Positions 1-8,836 of a stretch of 64,000 bases of DNA are shown one piece after another. Below the pieces are notes generated by a model. That model was not told the DNA's origin. It searched no databases and was given only the letters and a program-made list of their open reading frames with translations. The DNA comes from Scytonema hofmannii PCC 7110 (GTDB taxonomy: Bacteria > Cyanobacteriota > Cyanobacteriia > Cyanobacteriales > Nostocaceae), in contig NZ_KQ976354.1 in the NCBI RefSeq assembly GCF_000346485.2, forward strand, positions 3,995,436 to 4,059,435. Direction: 5' to 3'. The position numbers were made by a program, and so were the translations under genes. The number at the start of each line of letters is the position of its first letter. Position 1 is the stretch's first letter.

Positions 1-379
1 ATTGGCAGTCAGTATTTTTGGAGGAGATTTTTAATTTTAAGTATCGTGAAAAGCCTTACTAATAAAGGATTTGCAGAAATTGTTCAACCGCTTGATTTCT
101 AAAAAGTAAAGCTATGTTACTGTGCGTTCGCTTATTTTGAGATCCGAAGGGGAATTAAAGCCTTAATGTAAAAGGAAAACGGGGCTTTTTACGTGAACCG
201 TTATTTTTAAGTAAAATTTGTGACTATCACAGAAGGCTTCCAGAGGCGATTCTTTAAGGCGCAGGCATATGATAAATCATAAAATGACCAAAAGCTCAGT
301 GCTTTTAAAAATGCCTTCATCCATTGTATTGCCACCGATTACAAGCCCTGTAAGGCTTAATTAAATCTTGCGGTTAAAA
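1..379. other. Intergenic, no intact gene
   Basis: No convincing coding frame. Positions 116-138 and 377-399 form a near-perfect 23-base inverted repeat (21 of 23 pairs) enclosing about 240 bases. The right copy contains the start of the gene fragment at 380. Confidence 0.5.
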
Positions 380-522
380 ATGAGCGAACGTACAGTAACC
401 AGGAGCTACAGCAGCTAATTAACGAAGCAAAGCAGTATCCGGTTGACAGTAAAAACCCACATGACCGAGCAAAACGACGGATAGCTTTAAAAAGGTATAG
501 TCGCCTGCATTGCCCTAATTGA
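380..522 (+). pseudogene. Frameshifted gene fragment
   Basis: ATG at 380 opens a frame reading MSERTVT, which then breaks. The next frame from 400 runs 40 codons (ELQQLINEAKQYP at its start, ending RLHCPN) to a TGA at 520-522. Loss of one or two bases near 400 would join the two. The family is not identified. The same MSERT-encoding stretch recurs on the minus strand at 29248-29270 and, inverted with its ATG changed, at 116-138, so the piece may be part of a dispersed element. Confidence 0.35.
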
Positions 523-546
523 CTCACGCAGTTTAAAATAGACAAT

Positions 547-1284
547 ATGCAAGCAAAACAACACTACTCACCCGCGCCAATCACCGAAGCACTGATTGAC
601 ATACAAGTTCAACTCCCACAAGAAGTAAAGCTTGATGTTTTGGCGCAAGTGTACTCAAGCATTCAAGCTGAGTACCCAAAACGTGAGGAGATGTTAATTT
701 TTCAGGGGCAAGCGATCGCAGGTGCCAGTGTTGGAGCTACGGCAAGCCAATCTGAGATTGGCTACAGGTTCTTCAGCAATGACCAAAAACAGATTCTTCA
801 AGTGCGTTTGGATGGCTTCACCTTCAGTCGTCTTGCTCCCTACGACTGTTGGCAAACGTTCCGAGATGAAGCAAAGCGGCTGTGGAGTATATATCAGTCC
901 TTGACACATCCACAAGCCATTGCTCGGTTAGCACTCAGGTATATTAACAGGCTAGATATTCCTCTACCTGTAGGAGATATAAAAGAATACTTAAAGACAT
1001 TTCCTGAAGTTTCCCCAGACTTAACGCAAGGATTAAGTGGCTACTTTATGCAGCTACAGATTCCTCAAGAGGATTTAGCAGCAATGCTTATTCTCAATCA
1101 AGCATTAGTTCCTCCACCAACACCCAATTTTGTTTCTATACTGTTGGATTTAGACTTGTTTCTAGAGCAGGACATCCCCAATGATGAATTGGGAATTTGG
1201 CAAATTATAGAACAAATGCACCAACAAAAGAACAAAGCTTTTGAGGCTTGCATTACAGAAAAGACAAGGGAGTTGATTAACTGA
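547..1284 (+). CDS. TIGR04255 family protein
   Basis: 245 residues. The N-terminus with the PAPITEALIDIQV motif is the recognisable signature of the sporadically distributed TIGR04255 family; the middle holds the R-L-ALRYINRLDIP stretch also usual in it. The molecular role of the family is unknown. It is the first of three tightly linked genes: its TGA overlaps the next ATG by one base and the second and third genes overlap by four, so the trio is almost certainly co-transcribed and translationally coupled. Family assignment is from memory of the motif, not from a search. Confidence 0.8.
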   Translation: MQAKQHYSPAPITEALIDIQVQLPQEVKLDVLAQVYSSIQAEYPKREEMLIFQGQAIAGASVGATASQSEIGYRFFSNDQKQILQVRLDGFTFSRLAPYDCWQTFRDEAKRLWSIYQSLTHPQAIARLALRYINRLDIPLPVGDIKEYLKTFPEVSPDLTQGLSGYFMQLQIPQEDLAAMLILNQALVPPPTPNFVSILLDLDLFLEQDIPNDELGIWQIIEQMHQQKNKAFEACITEKTRELIN

Positions 1285-1577
1285 TGACTACAATTACCCC
1301 CCTACTCAATCATGGAGTTTCAGCCCAACCAAAATTACTAGTGTTAGAACCAAAAGTTACTTCGCAATTGCAAAGTCCGGAAGGACGACAGATTGCGGAG
1401 TTAGCTGATGAAATTTTGGAGAATTTGACAGCTATCAAAGAATATCTGAAAACTCTTGAAAATACTGGGGAAATAGATTACAATTCAGTGCCACCAAAGC
1501 GCTCAGAACGTGTACGTATGCGTGCTCAGTTTACAGGGCGTAGAAAACCTCTGCCGTATCCTCAAGACGAAGAATGA
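1284..1577 (+). CDS. Conserved hypothetical, middle gene of TIGR04255 operon
   Basis: 97 residues. No known domain recognised. The centre (EGRQIAELADEILENLTAIKEYLKTLE) is probably helical; the C-terminus is basic (RSERVRMRAQF, RRKPLPYP). Start and stop overlap those of both neighbours by one and four bases, which supports a real gene in a coupled operon. A small helical, basic-tailed protein between two larger partners could be an adaptor, but that is conjecture. Confidence 0.6.
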   Translation: MTTITPLLNHGVSAQPKLLVLEPKVTSQLQSPEGRQIAELADEILENLTAIKEYLKTLENTGEIDYNSVPPKRSERVRMRAQFTGRRKPLPYPQDEE

Positions 1578-2113
1578 CGATAGACCCTTTCTGGGTGCAG
1601 GTTAATGAACCGACTCTCAGGCAAGGTGACTACCTGCCTGGGTGTTTCGTACCAGTACCATTATTTGACCCAACAACTTTTGGAAAAAAAGACAATGAAA
1701 CTCAAGAAATAGAGGTAGAAGTAAACGAACTAGATTTAATTGTTTTAACTCAAAGTTGTGACCTAGATAACAAAAAGGTCAGTCAAGTAGTTGTGTGTAC
1801 AATTAATCGCATTTCAGAATTTGAGGAGGTTAATCCAGCATTTGCGAAAAAGGGCAAATGGAATGAGGTTTTAACGGGTAGAATAGAAGGTTTACACTTA
1901 CTTGCATCGCCAACCAACCCTGACAATAATAGAGAGGCACTAGTTGTAAATTTTAGAGAAATATACAGTTTACCTTATGCATATATTTTGAAGCATGCTA
2001 CTGAGTTAGGTTGTCGGTGGCGATTAAAGTCTCCTTACTTAGAGCACTTTTCTCAATCATTTGCAAGATTATTTATGCGAGTCGGCTTACCATCTTCTAT
2101 TCCACGTTTTTAG
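1574..2113 (+). CDS. Conserved hypothetical, third gene of TIGR04255 operon
   Basis: 179 residues, starting at an ATG that overlaps the previous stop by four bases. It has an early GDYLPGCFVPVP stretch, a central IVLTQSCDLDNKK motif with one notable cysteine, and a C-terminal SFARLFMRVGLP. I recognise this pattern only as a hypothetical family accompanying TIGR04255 genes. The TQSCDL motif might mark an active or metal-binding cysteine, but nothing else supports an enzyme call. It appears full length. Confidence 0.6.
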   Translation: MTIDPFWVQVNEPTLRQGDYLPGCFVPVPLFDPTTFGKKDNETQEIEVEVNELDLIVLTQSCDLDNKKVSQVVVCTINRISEFEEVNPAFAKKGKWNEVLTGRIEGLHLLASPTNPDNNREALVVNFREIYSLPYAYILKHATELGCRWRLKSPYLEHFSQSFARLFMRVGLPSSIPRF

Positions 2114-2397
2114 AGAGAGGAAAAGTTTGAAAACTAGACAGAGTAAACTTTGTAGCACCCTGAATAATATTGATGTCTTAACAGGTGAACTTAGCGGTGA
2201 TTACAGTTTGGCTGCAAAGGGCTGTTGACGGTAAGTTTCAGTTTATAGCGGGCGGTATTCTCCCATTTTTTCGGCTTTCTGCTGGAGAATTGCACAAGCC
2301 GAACTCCGAGCATAACGAGCCGAACTCCGAGTATATTAAAACTGTATCTTTAGAAGAAATAGCAGCCCCTTAGTGTGGAATCTGGGTTATCAACAAT
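2114..2397. other. Intergenic
   Basis: An open frame of 62 codons (2185-2373) lies here on the plus strand, but it lacks a recognisable motif, a clear ribosome site and any family resemblance, so it is not called. Confidence 0.4.
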
Positions 2398-2736
2398 TTA
2401 ATCCAGCTCTAAATGTAGTTTAAGAGCGGCATTTACTAATTGCATCAACTCTTGGCTCAAAGTTCCCACTACCTCTTGTACAATGCGCTCTTTAGAAATT
2501 GTGCGTACTTGCTGTGCTTGGACTTTAGAAGGCTTGGGTAAACCTGTGTCTTCCGGATTTAGTAAAATCTCAAATGGGTAAACACGACTAACATTAGATG
2601 TTAGTGGCAAAATTGTTACTGTAGTAGCAGCACGATTATTAGCATCATTACTAACTATCAGCACTGGACGGCGTTTATCTATTTCCGAACCAACTGCCGG
2701 ACTAAGATTAGCGTAGTAAATATCACCACGTTTCAT
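2398..2736 (-). CDS. MazF/PemK-family endoribonuclease toxin
   Basis: 112 residues. The N-terminus (MKRGDIYYANLSPAVGSEI then KRRPVLIVSNDANN) is the classic MazF/PemK SH3-like barrel signature, and the later LPLTSN and QVRTISKERI match the family. MazF toxins cut mRNA at short sequences. The gene follows and overlaps by 14 bases the ribbon-helix-helix gene on its 5' side, as in type II toxin-antitoxin operons, where the upstream product neutralises the toxin and represses the promoter. Length is usual for the family and the gene seems intact. Confidence 0.9.
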   Translation of the reverse strand: MKRGDIYYANLSPAVGSEIDKRRPVLIVSNDANNRAATTVTILPLTSNVSRVYPFEILLNPEDTGLPKPSKVQAQQVRTISKERIVQEVVGTLSQELMQLVNAALKLHLELD

Positions 2737-2947
2737 TTGTCAATCCATCCGCAACTGTGACATCCCAATCAGCATCAACTTCACTAGATGCTAATCGGTA
2801 AGCCTCCTCTAGTTCCTGATATCGCAACAATTCCAACGCTGCTTCAATCACTTGAGAGCGAGATTTACACCCTTTGGCTACCTTGTAACTCTCAATAAAT
2901 TGCACCAGAGAGGCTGGTAAGGAAATTGATAATTTTTCACTTTGCAT
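2723..2947 (-). CDS. Ribbon-helix-helix antitoxin of the MazF pair
   Basis: 74 residues. LSISLPASLVQFIESY followed by KGCKSRSQVIEAALELL is a ribbon-helix-helix DNA-binding fold; the acidic C-terminus (EVDADWDVTVADG) is the usual toxin-wrapping tail. It lies directly upstream of the MazF-like gene and overlaps it, so it is expected to be the cognate antitoxin and autorepressor. Pairing of MazF with an RHH protein rather than an AbrB-type MazE is common in cyanobacteria. Confidence 0.85.
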   Translation of the reverse strand: MQSEKLSISLPASLVQFIESYKVAKGCKSRSQVIEAALELLRYQELEEAYRLASSEVDADWDVTVADGLTNETW

Positions 2948-3246
2948 GGTATTACCAAATTGTCATCACACTTCTCCTACTTTAGAATAACCTGTTGAGT
3001 AGGAAATTATTTAGAATTGATGACTAGTCATTTTTATACTATTTAATGCCCTTCAAGGTGACTCGTTAGCAGCTCGTTTGTACTGGGTGGGTGGAGGATT
3101 TGCCATGAAGTTTAAAAGCTATCCTACTGCTACCCGGACTATATCGTTTGTCTAAAAAAGTCGATCTGCCAAAAGTGGATGCTCCCTGCATTGCCCCGTA
3201 CCTTACGATTGTAAATCAAACAACGGGCTGATAATTTTATCAAATT
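2948..3246. other. Intergenic
   Basis: About 300 bases between the toxin-antitoxin promoter region and the 3' end of the ATPase gene. No gene or structured element seen. Confidence 0.4.
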
Positions 3247-4797
3247 TTATGCCCGAACAATAGTCACAAAACGTCCGTTTTTGGTAGTTGTCACTTGAGT
3301 ATTCAATCGCTCTTCAATAGGTAACGCCTTCGTGCGTCGGTCAAAAATCACTAACCAACCAAAATTTACCCCCAACCTTGCCAAATAAGAATCTAACTGT
3401 TCAATACCTGATTCCATTGGGTCTGCTTTTTTATCGCGCCAAGCTTTCAACTCAATCCCTAACGTAATTTTTCCATATCTCAAACACAAATCCATGCGAT
3501 CTCGTCCAATAGCATATTCCCGTTCCAGGGTTCCTCCCCCATTCACAACGCGATGTAAAAATGCCATCAACACCAAGTGGGGTGCAATCTCATGGTAAGC
3601 TGCACTACCCAGTAATGGTTCGCCATGCTGTCTCCAGAATGCTAAAAATGCCTGTAATAAAGCATCGGAGTCTAATTCCCCGTCAGTCGTCAACCAAGTT
3701 GGTGCAATTTGAGGCAATGAAGCCATTGGTGTTACTGTTAATACTCTTGGTAAAACCTCACGGTAAATCGGGTTTGCGATCGCCAATCCTCCCAGGGGGT
3801 CGATTTTACACAAACCCAAGTCGATAACAAACTGGATATCATCATTAGGTATATTCCCCAGTTCCAAACCTGCTAAAATTGGCTCAATTATGGCTTTGAC
3901 TCTCGGTTCTCGCAATCGTTCAGCAAGGGAATCAAGATGGGTATCTTGTCTTTTTATAAGCACTTCTTTTGCTTCATGAATATAATCTGGTGTAATAGCT
4001 ACATCCGTATCCGTTACCATTTCTTCGACAATTTCTTTAGCTAAAGCATTAACCAACCAAGGTTGTCCCTGAGTCAAATCAAATGCTGTTTGAATTGCCG
4101 ATGAAGTAAAAACTTGTCCCGTCTCGTCGGTATGTTGCTGATAGAGTTGCTCGACTTCAGTGGCATTAAAATTTCTTAAAGTTAGGGAGCGGACTTTAAT
4201 ATTAAAGGGACTTGCTGTATTGAGTCTGTCACTTCCTCCAGAAGCCACTTTGTAATCCCGTACATCTCGTAAACCAATTAACCCTACACATAATGGAAAG
4301 TTTTTGGGGCGATCGGGATAACCATCTCGTAACTGACGCAAAACAGAAATCAGCGCTTCATCCTGTAAAGAGTCAATTTCATCGATAAACAGCACCAAAG
4401 GTCGTGAAGAAGCTTGCGCCCATGCCTTGAGATTAGCTTTAATCCTCTCTCCATCTGGCGCTTCCAGCCATGCAGGGGGTTGCTGGTCTTGGGGTAAGCG
4501 GATTTCTATTGTATCACGCCAAGCACCGAGGATTGCCAATTCTGCTTTTCCTGGGTCATGGGTAAACGGTGCGCCCACTTCAGCTGATACCATGACTGCA
4601 GTGTAGCGTCCACTTTCTGTCAGTTGTTTTGCCAGCGCCAACATTGCAGTAGTTTTACCAGTTTGACGCGGTGCATGAATAACAAAATAGCTACGTTGTT
4701 CAATCAGCCGCTCCAAGTTTGGCAACCGAATCGTGGGCGGTAGCATATAGTGAATGTCTGCTTGACAAGGACCTGCGGTATTGAACCAACAAGGCAT
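3247..4797 (-). CDS. AAA-like ATPase with C-terminal PD-(D/E)XK-like domain
   Basis: 516 residues. Residues about 30-330 are a STAND/AAA-like ATPase: P-loop APRQTGKTT near residue 43 and Walker B LVLFIDEIDSLQD near residue 133. The C-terminal 120 residues carry REYAIGRDRMDLCL then ITLGIELKAWR, giving the D...E-x-K spacing of PD-(D/E)XK nucleases, followed by a Q in GIEQLDSYL. Proteins of this build occur widely in cyanobacteria and Bacteroidetes; their function is uncertain (defence or mobile-element related roles have been suggested for some). It stands alone on the minus strand, next to toxin-antitoxin genes. Confidence 0.75.
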   Translation of the reverse strand: MPCWFNTAGPCQADIHYMLPPTIRLPNLERLIEQRSYFVIHAPRQTGKTTAMLALAKQLTESGRYTAVMVSAEVGAPFTHDPGKAELAILGAWRDTIEIRLPQDQQPPAWLEAPDGERIKANLKAWAQASSRPLVLFIDEIDSLQDEALISVLRQLRDGYPDRPKNFPLCVGLIGLRDVRDYKVASGGSDRLNTASPFNIKVRSLTLRNFNATEVEQLYQQHTDETGQVFTSSAIQTAFDLTQGQPWLVNALAKEIVEEMVTDTDVAITPDYIHEAKEVLIKRQDTHLDSLAERLREPRVKAIIEPILAGLELGNIPNDDIQFVIDLGLCKIDPLGGLAIANPIYREVLPRVLTVTPMASLPQIAPTWLTTDGELDSDALLQAFLAFWRQHGEPLLGSAAYHEIAPHLVLMAFLHRVVNGGGTLEREYAIGRDRMDLCLRYGKITLGIELKAWRDKKADPMESGIEQLDSYLARLGVNFGWLVIFDRRTKALPIEERLNTQVTTTKNGRFVTIVRA

Positions 4798-4909
4798 AGG
4801 AATTTGGAGTGCTTTTGGAGGAATGCCCTCAGTGTAGCGCGTGCTTACCTTCTTTTTACCATTTCAAGCTTAACGCTCTTTTACCACTCTAGATAGAGAA
4901 TAATTGAGG

Positions 4910-4962
4910 TGACTGGAAGTCGCGGCTACACAAACAAAGCCCTTCTCGTGCGGACTAATTGC
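4910..4962. repeat. Dispersed cyanobacterial repeat
   Basis: The stretch containing GTCGCGGCTACACAAACAAA is the reverse complement of a sequence within 62080-62125, and is a widespread Nostocales intergenic repeat with hairpin potential. Confidence 0.5.
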
Positions 4963-5004
4963 TATGCATAACACGCGACTTTTGTCTAAGCAGAGAAGTT
5001 CAGT

Positions 5005-5802
5005 TTAATTCATCCACAGCAATTGCTTCACCCGATCACACTCTTGCGTCACACCTGCAACAGGTAAACGATTCAGGCGACTTTCCAACACAATCGGTAC
5101 TCCGACAGGAAATTGGGAAATTTGCGATACCCACCAGGTCTGCGGTGTAATGCGGGAATGGGTATCGTGTCGTCCGTCGTTATCGGAGATATGAATTTCT
5201 AAAAGTCGTTCTGGTGTAAGTTTTAACCATTGCAACTTTGCAAGGTGGCTGTGGTTATGCCAAATATTCAAGTGTGCTAAATCAATGACTAGCTTGATTT
5301 CTGGGGCATCTTGGCAAAACTGAGTCACTTCCTCAGCATTGTCCAAAAGGTTCTGGGTAGCACTAGTGGGTAACATAGGATACATGGTTTCCACACCAAG
5401 AGCAATACCTCGCATTTGGCACAGTTGATAGAGGCAATAGACGTTTTCTAAAAAGGTAGCATATGCCAGTGAGCGATCGCAGACCGTGGCAAAGTTCCCA
5501 CCATGCACCGAATAGGCTGTGATGCCCAAACTAGCTAAGAAATCTGTCAATCTCTGGAAATAGTTCCAGTCTTGGGGTTGTGCCAGATTAAACGGGTGAT
5601 GGCGATCGCCCCAAACAAAAGCGTGGTGTGCGCGGTAAACCATCCCTTGCTGCCCAAAAAGCTGAATTGCCTGTACTGCATCGGTATCGGGTTGCGAACC
5701 AATTGCGAGTTCAACCTGACGAATACCAGCCTCCCAAAATACCGTCAATGCCTTGCGGGTTGGCACTCCACCATAAGCTGACAAACTGAGGTACAGTTCC
5801 AT
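5005..5802 (-). CDS. Sugar phosphate isomerase/epimerase family protein (TIM barrel)
   Basis: 265 residues from the ATG at 5802. The frame stays open a further 33 codons upstream, but those overlap the neighbour gene and look non-coding, while MELYLSLSAYGG begins a typical barrel strand. EIKLVIDLAHLNIW and LLEIHISDN with a following H match the metal-binding acid and histidine positions of the xylose-isomerase-like AP-endonuclease 2 superfamily, and VHGGNF and GVETMYPM are further barrel strands. Its ATG overlaps the stop of the upstream gene (TAATG), so the two are probably co-translated. Substrate unknown. Confidence 0.75.
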   Translation of the reverse strand: MELYLSLSAYGGVPTRKALTVFWEAGIRQVELAIGSQPDTDAVQAIQLFGQQGMVYRAHHAFVWGDRHHPFNLAQPQDWNYFQRLTDFLASLGITAYSVHGGNFATVCDRSLAYATFLENVYCLYQLCQMRGIALGVETMYPMLPTSATQNLLDNAEEVTQFCQDAPEIKLVIDLAHLNIWHNHSHLAKLQWLKLTPERLLEIHISDNDGRHDTHSRITPQTWWVSQISQFPVGVPIVLESRLNRLPVAGVTQECDRVKQLLWMN

Positions 5803-6500
5803 TATTTCTCTTGTGTTGATGGGTATATAAAGGTTGCAGTTCTGGGCTTGAGAGCAAATAGAGTCGTAGCATATCCCACCAGATTGCCCACTTCCTGACA
5901 CAGATGCGTCCTTTCCGCCTCTGAGTGTCCTATCTCTCTTAACAAGTCCTCTGCTTCACTTAAGATATAGTAGTCGATTTGCTCTCTCAGGGACGAATCA
6001 ATCTGCTCATTCACGTTGTATATGCGTTTGTAAGGAACCTCAATTTGACGCTCAGCATTGCCTAATTTTAAAACCAGAGAATAGCTATACCTAATATAAG
6101 TGCGCTCGTCATCGTAGCCGTTAGGATCTTCATGCGTCTTGTAGTTGCTGATACTCACTGGCAAATTAAGTGTTGCTAATAACCAGGTTGTGGGGTCATC
6201 TGCGAAAGTATCCTTAAATTTTTGACTATACCAGTAGTCTCTAGGAGCCTTTTTCAACTCTTGTACAAATGCACTGAATTCTGGTGTTGGCAAGAAACAA
6301 CGGGCATCAGTGGCAAGGGCATCAATGATATCTTGCAGTTTTACCACTTGAGCTTCTACCAGTGCCTGTTCCTGCTGGCTCAAGTCTTGCATACGTTGCT
6401 CTACAAGTTGTTGTAAGGTTATGATTTCTGGGTCAAACTGACTAGCATGGTTTTGCACCAAGGCTTGATAGCTGGAAAGCAGGAAATTAGAGTTTGCCAT
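5802..6500 (-). CDS. Conserved hypothetical cyanobacterial protein
   Basis: 232 residues from the ATG at 6500, which is preceded by AGAGGA eight bases upstream; the open frame extends 13 codons further without a good ribosome site. The N-terminal third is glutamine-rich and helical (VEQRMQDLSQQEQALVEAQ), followed by a more globular part with repeated acidic and tyrosine residues. No domain recognised. Its stop overlaps the start of the isomerase-like gene, suggesting a functional pair. Confidence 0.6.
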   Translation of the reverse strand: MANSNFLLSSYQALVQNHASQFDPEIITLQQLVEQRMQDLSQQEQALVEAQVVKLQDIIDALATDARCFLPTPEFSAFVQELKKAPRDYWYSQKFKDTFADDPTTWLLATLNLPVSISNYKTHEDPNGYDDERTYIRYSYSLVLKLGNAERQIEVPYKRIYNVNEQIDSSLREQIDYYILSEAEDLLREIGHSEAERTHLCQEVGNLVGYATTLFALKPRTATFIYPSTQEK

Positions 6501-6851
6501 AACAACATTCCTCTTGGTTTTAGGTTGCAATTGCTGCACACCCTTTAGTTCTTTTGTACTAAAATACCATTAGTTAATTCATTAGACAATCACTCTGTTC
6601 TTCAACAGCAGGCTGTAATAAAGAGATTGCACACCAGTAAACAGTACACTATCGGGAGAGGCTTGGAAGTCTTCTAGTGTCAGTGCTCCTGATAGCACGA
6701 TCGCAAGTTTAATCGTTTTATGCCAAAATAATAAACTTTTGTTAAGCAAATCCAGAAAGCAGGGACAAATCAATGAGCAATATTCATCCTACTCTATAGG
6801 AAAAAAGCAACTGTCAAATTTGTTACAGATACTTTACATTTGCTAGGAATT
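6501..6851. other. Divergent intergenic region
   Basis: 350 bases between the divergent hypothetical and SPFH genes. It should hold both promoters. A 63-codon open frame on the minus strand (6582-6773) has no family features and is not called. Confidence 0.4.
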
Positions 6852-7655
6852 ATGAAAAAAAGTAAAGCATTTAACAATGCCGGTAAATTGACTGCACTTC
6901 TATTTCTAATAACTCTGTTTCTGACTCCCTTTGCGATCGTAAATGCAGGAGAACGAGGTGTATTGATGGAATTTGGTAAAGTGCAAGACAGAGTTCTCGG
7001 AGAAGGTATTCACGTCATTGTACCAGTAGTAAACACAGTAAAAAGATTGAGCGTGCGAGTTCAAAAGCAAAATATTTCTGCTAAGGCTTCCTCTAAAGAT
7101 TTGCAAGATATCTCCACAGACGTTACTCTAAACTGGCACATTATTCCAGAGCAAGCCAATACTATTTTTCAGAAAATTGGAGATGAAAATAATGTTGTTG
7201 ATCGCATTATCAATCCAGCGATTGAAGAAGTTCTCAAAGCAGTTGTCGCGAGATACACTGCTGAAGAAATTATTACCAAGCGAGGAGAAATGAAAGCAGG
7301 AGTAGACGAGACTTTAACAAATCGATTAGCTAACTATCATCTTGCAGTAGATGATATTTCTCTAATCCACATTCACTTCTCTCCAAAGTTTAATGAAGCT
7401 GTAGAATCAAAGCAAGTTGCTGCACAAGAAGCTAAACGGGCAGAGTTTATAGCCTTGAAAGCATCAAGAGAAGCAGAAGCCAAAGTGAATTTAGCAAAAG
7501 GTGAAGCAGAAGCACACAGGGTACTCCGCGAAAATTTGACACCAGAAATTCTGGAAAGGCAAGCACTGGAAAAATGGGATGGCAAGCTTCCAATCATTGT
7601 TGGTCAAGGCGAGCAAAAGTTATTAAATTTGACCGATTTTTTGAAATCTTATTAA
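6852..7655 (+). CDS. Prohibitin-type SPFH/Band 7 protein
   Basis: 267 residues from ATG 6852 (AGGA just upstream; an earlier TTG at 6840 is less likely). A single N-terminal hydrophobic segment (LTALLFLITLFLTPFAIV) anchors it in a membrane. It is followed by the Band 7 core with GERGVLMEFGKVQD, LGEGIHVIVPVV and DISTDVTLNWHI, then a coiled coil (EAKRAEFIALKASREAEAKV, KGEAEAHRV). Prohibitin-like proteins form large ring scaffolds on membranes and often regulate membrane proteases. No protease or NfeD gene is adjacent. Confidence 0.85.
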   Translation: MKKSKAFNNAGKLTALLFLITLFLTPFAIVNAGERGVLMEFGKVQDRVLGEGIHVIVPVVNTVKRLSVRVQKQNISAKASSKDLQDISTDVTLNWHIIPEQANTIFQKIGDENNVVDRIINPAIEEVLKAVVARYTAEEIITKRGEMKAGVDETLTNRLANYHLAVDDISLIHIHFSPKFNEAVESKQVAAQEAKRAEFIALKASREAEAKVNLAKGEAEAHRVLRENLTPEILERQALEKWDGKLPIIVGQGEQKLLNLTDFLKSY

Positions 7656-7661
7656 ATTGGT

Positions 7662-7739
7662 TAGTGGTTAATTGTTAGTTGTTAGTTGTTAGTTGTTCAT
7701 TCCCACTACCACTAACCACTAACTACTAACCACTAACTA
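7662..7739. repeat. Short tandem repeats (GTTAGTT / ACTAACC)
   Basis: Heptanucleotide-like repeats of GTTAGTTGTTA followed by the complementary ACTAACCACTAACT, giving a potential hairpin between the convergent SPFH and membrane-protein genes. Such short tandemly repeated sequences are characteristic of Nostocales. Confidence 0.7.
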
Positions 7740-8194
7740 TTTGGAAATAAATTCGGAGTATCGATAACTTTTAACTGGATTAATGTTAAAATAACAACTG
7801 TAAAAATAGTTGAAGTGACTAAACCTGTGACCAACTCTTTTCTCGTATTGCGCTCTGCTGGTTGGTTTTGAAACACATCTAAAGCCCCTCTTTGCATCAA
7901 GAGAATTCCAACAATGTTAGAAAGCCAATAGCCTGCTATTGAGCAAGGTATAAGTAGTTGTGGCGAGAATAAACTGCAAACATAGCCAAAACCATAAGCG
8001 ATCGGCAGATTGAATATTAGGTCATTCCACCAACACAGAGGCGATAGTAAATATCCAAGGACAAAAAACAATCCTCCTCTTATTCTTTTGAAAATTCCTT
8101 GTTTCAAACCCAGAGGAGCATCTGATTGCAATTGCTCAAGGGCTGTCTGCGCTGCTAAGTTAGACTCCTGAGGTATTTGTGGGATGTTTTGCAT
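7733..8194 (-). CDS. Hypothetical membrane protein
   Basis: 153 residues. A soluble N-terminal 35 residues is followed by about four hydrophobic stretches (FFVLGYLLSPLCWW, IAYGFGYVCSLF, LLIPCSIAGYWLSNIVGILL, VTSTIFTVVILTLIQL). No named domain recognised. Start chosen at the ATG at 8194. The 3' end lies inside the repeat region after the SPFH gene. Confidence 0.6.
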   Translation of the reverse strand: MQNIPQIPQESNLAAQTALEQLQSDAPLGLKQGIFKRIRGGLFFVLGYLLSPLCWWNDLIFNLPIAYGFGYVCSLFSPQLLIPCSIAGYWLSNIVGILLMQRGALDVFQNQPAERNTRKELVTGLVTSTIFTVVILTLIQLKVIDTPNLFPNS

Positions 8195-8272
8195 AATTTA
8201 ACTTACATAAAGTTTATTCAATTACCGTAGTATAACAACAATTAAACAAAAAGTCCAGTGGTCTGCGGTACA

Positions 8273-8305
8273 AGATCCCCGACTTCTCCACGAAGTCGGG
8301 GATCT
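8273..8305. repeat. Perfect palindromic hairpin
   Basis: Arms 8273-8286 and 8292-8305 (AGATCCCCGACTTC and its complement) pair perfectly over 14 bases around a 5-base loop. No T run follows, so it is a dispersed repeat rather than an intrinsic terminator; related sequences are at about 50410-50430 and 54224-54257. Confidence 0.8.
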
Positions 8306-8367
8306 AATACCTTAACTTCTAACTTTGTACATAACCTCTTGGGTAAAAATTATAGCTATAATAGGGA

Positions 8368-8655
8368 ATGACAGAATTGACAAAAACTATGAGTGCTTTA
8401 CCTTTAACTAATATTTTGTTAATTTTAGGAATAGTCTTCCTTACTATTTCTGTTATAGGACAATCGCGATTGGGTTTTATGGAAATTAACCCTGGTTTTT
8501 TTGGAAGAGTTCTGGCTTTAATTATTGGCTTATTGAGCTTGGGTTCTGCTGCTGCGTTGGGATTATTTCCAGTTGAAATGATTGATTTGGTAAGAACTTC
8601 TGTTTCGGAGTTTATTCAACAAAATCTGGGATTGATAAATCAGTTTATTTCATAG
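8368..8655 (+). CDS. Small hypothetical membrane protein
   Basis: 95 residues (or about 88 from a later ATG, MSALPLT, at 8389). Two membrane segments: ILLILGIVFLTISVIG and VLALIIGLLSLGSAAALGLF. The C-terminus is short and amphipathic. No family recognised. Confidence 0.55.
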   Translation: MTELTKTMSALPLTNILLILGIVFLTISVIGQSRLGFMEINPGFFGRVLALIIGLLSLGSAAALGLFPVEMIDLVRTSVSEFIQQNLGLINQFIS

Positions 8656-8836
8656 GTTTCTGTTTTTGAAACCCCTTTTTTTAAATGTAGAGACTAGCAT
8701 GGCTAGTCTTTACGAAATTTATTTTTCACATTAATTTTTCAAAATCGTATTAGATATTTTCAGCAAATCTCTAGAAAGTGGGCTTTAGCCCTATCTACAA
8801 TCAGGGACTTCCAAATAAAAAAGTCTTCAAATATAT

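Noticed and set aside
2185-2373. 62-codon plus-strand frame
   Set aside because: No motif, no ribosome site, repetitive ending; likely chance.
6582-6773. 63-codon minus-strand frame before the SPFH gene
   Set aside because: No family features and in a promoter region.
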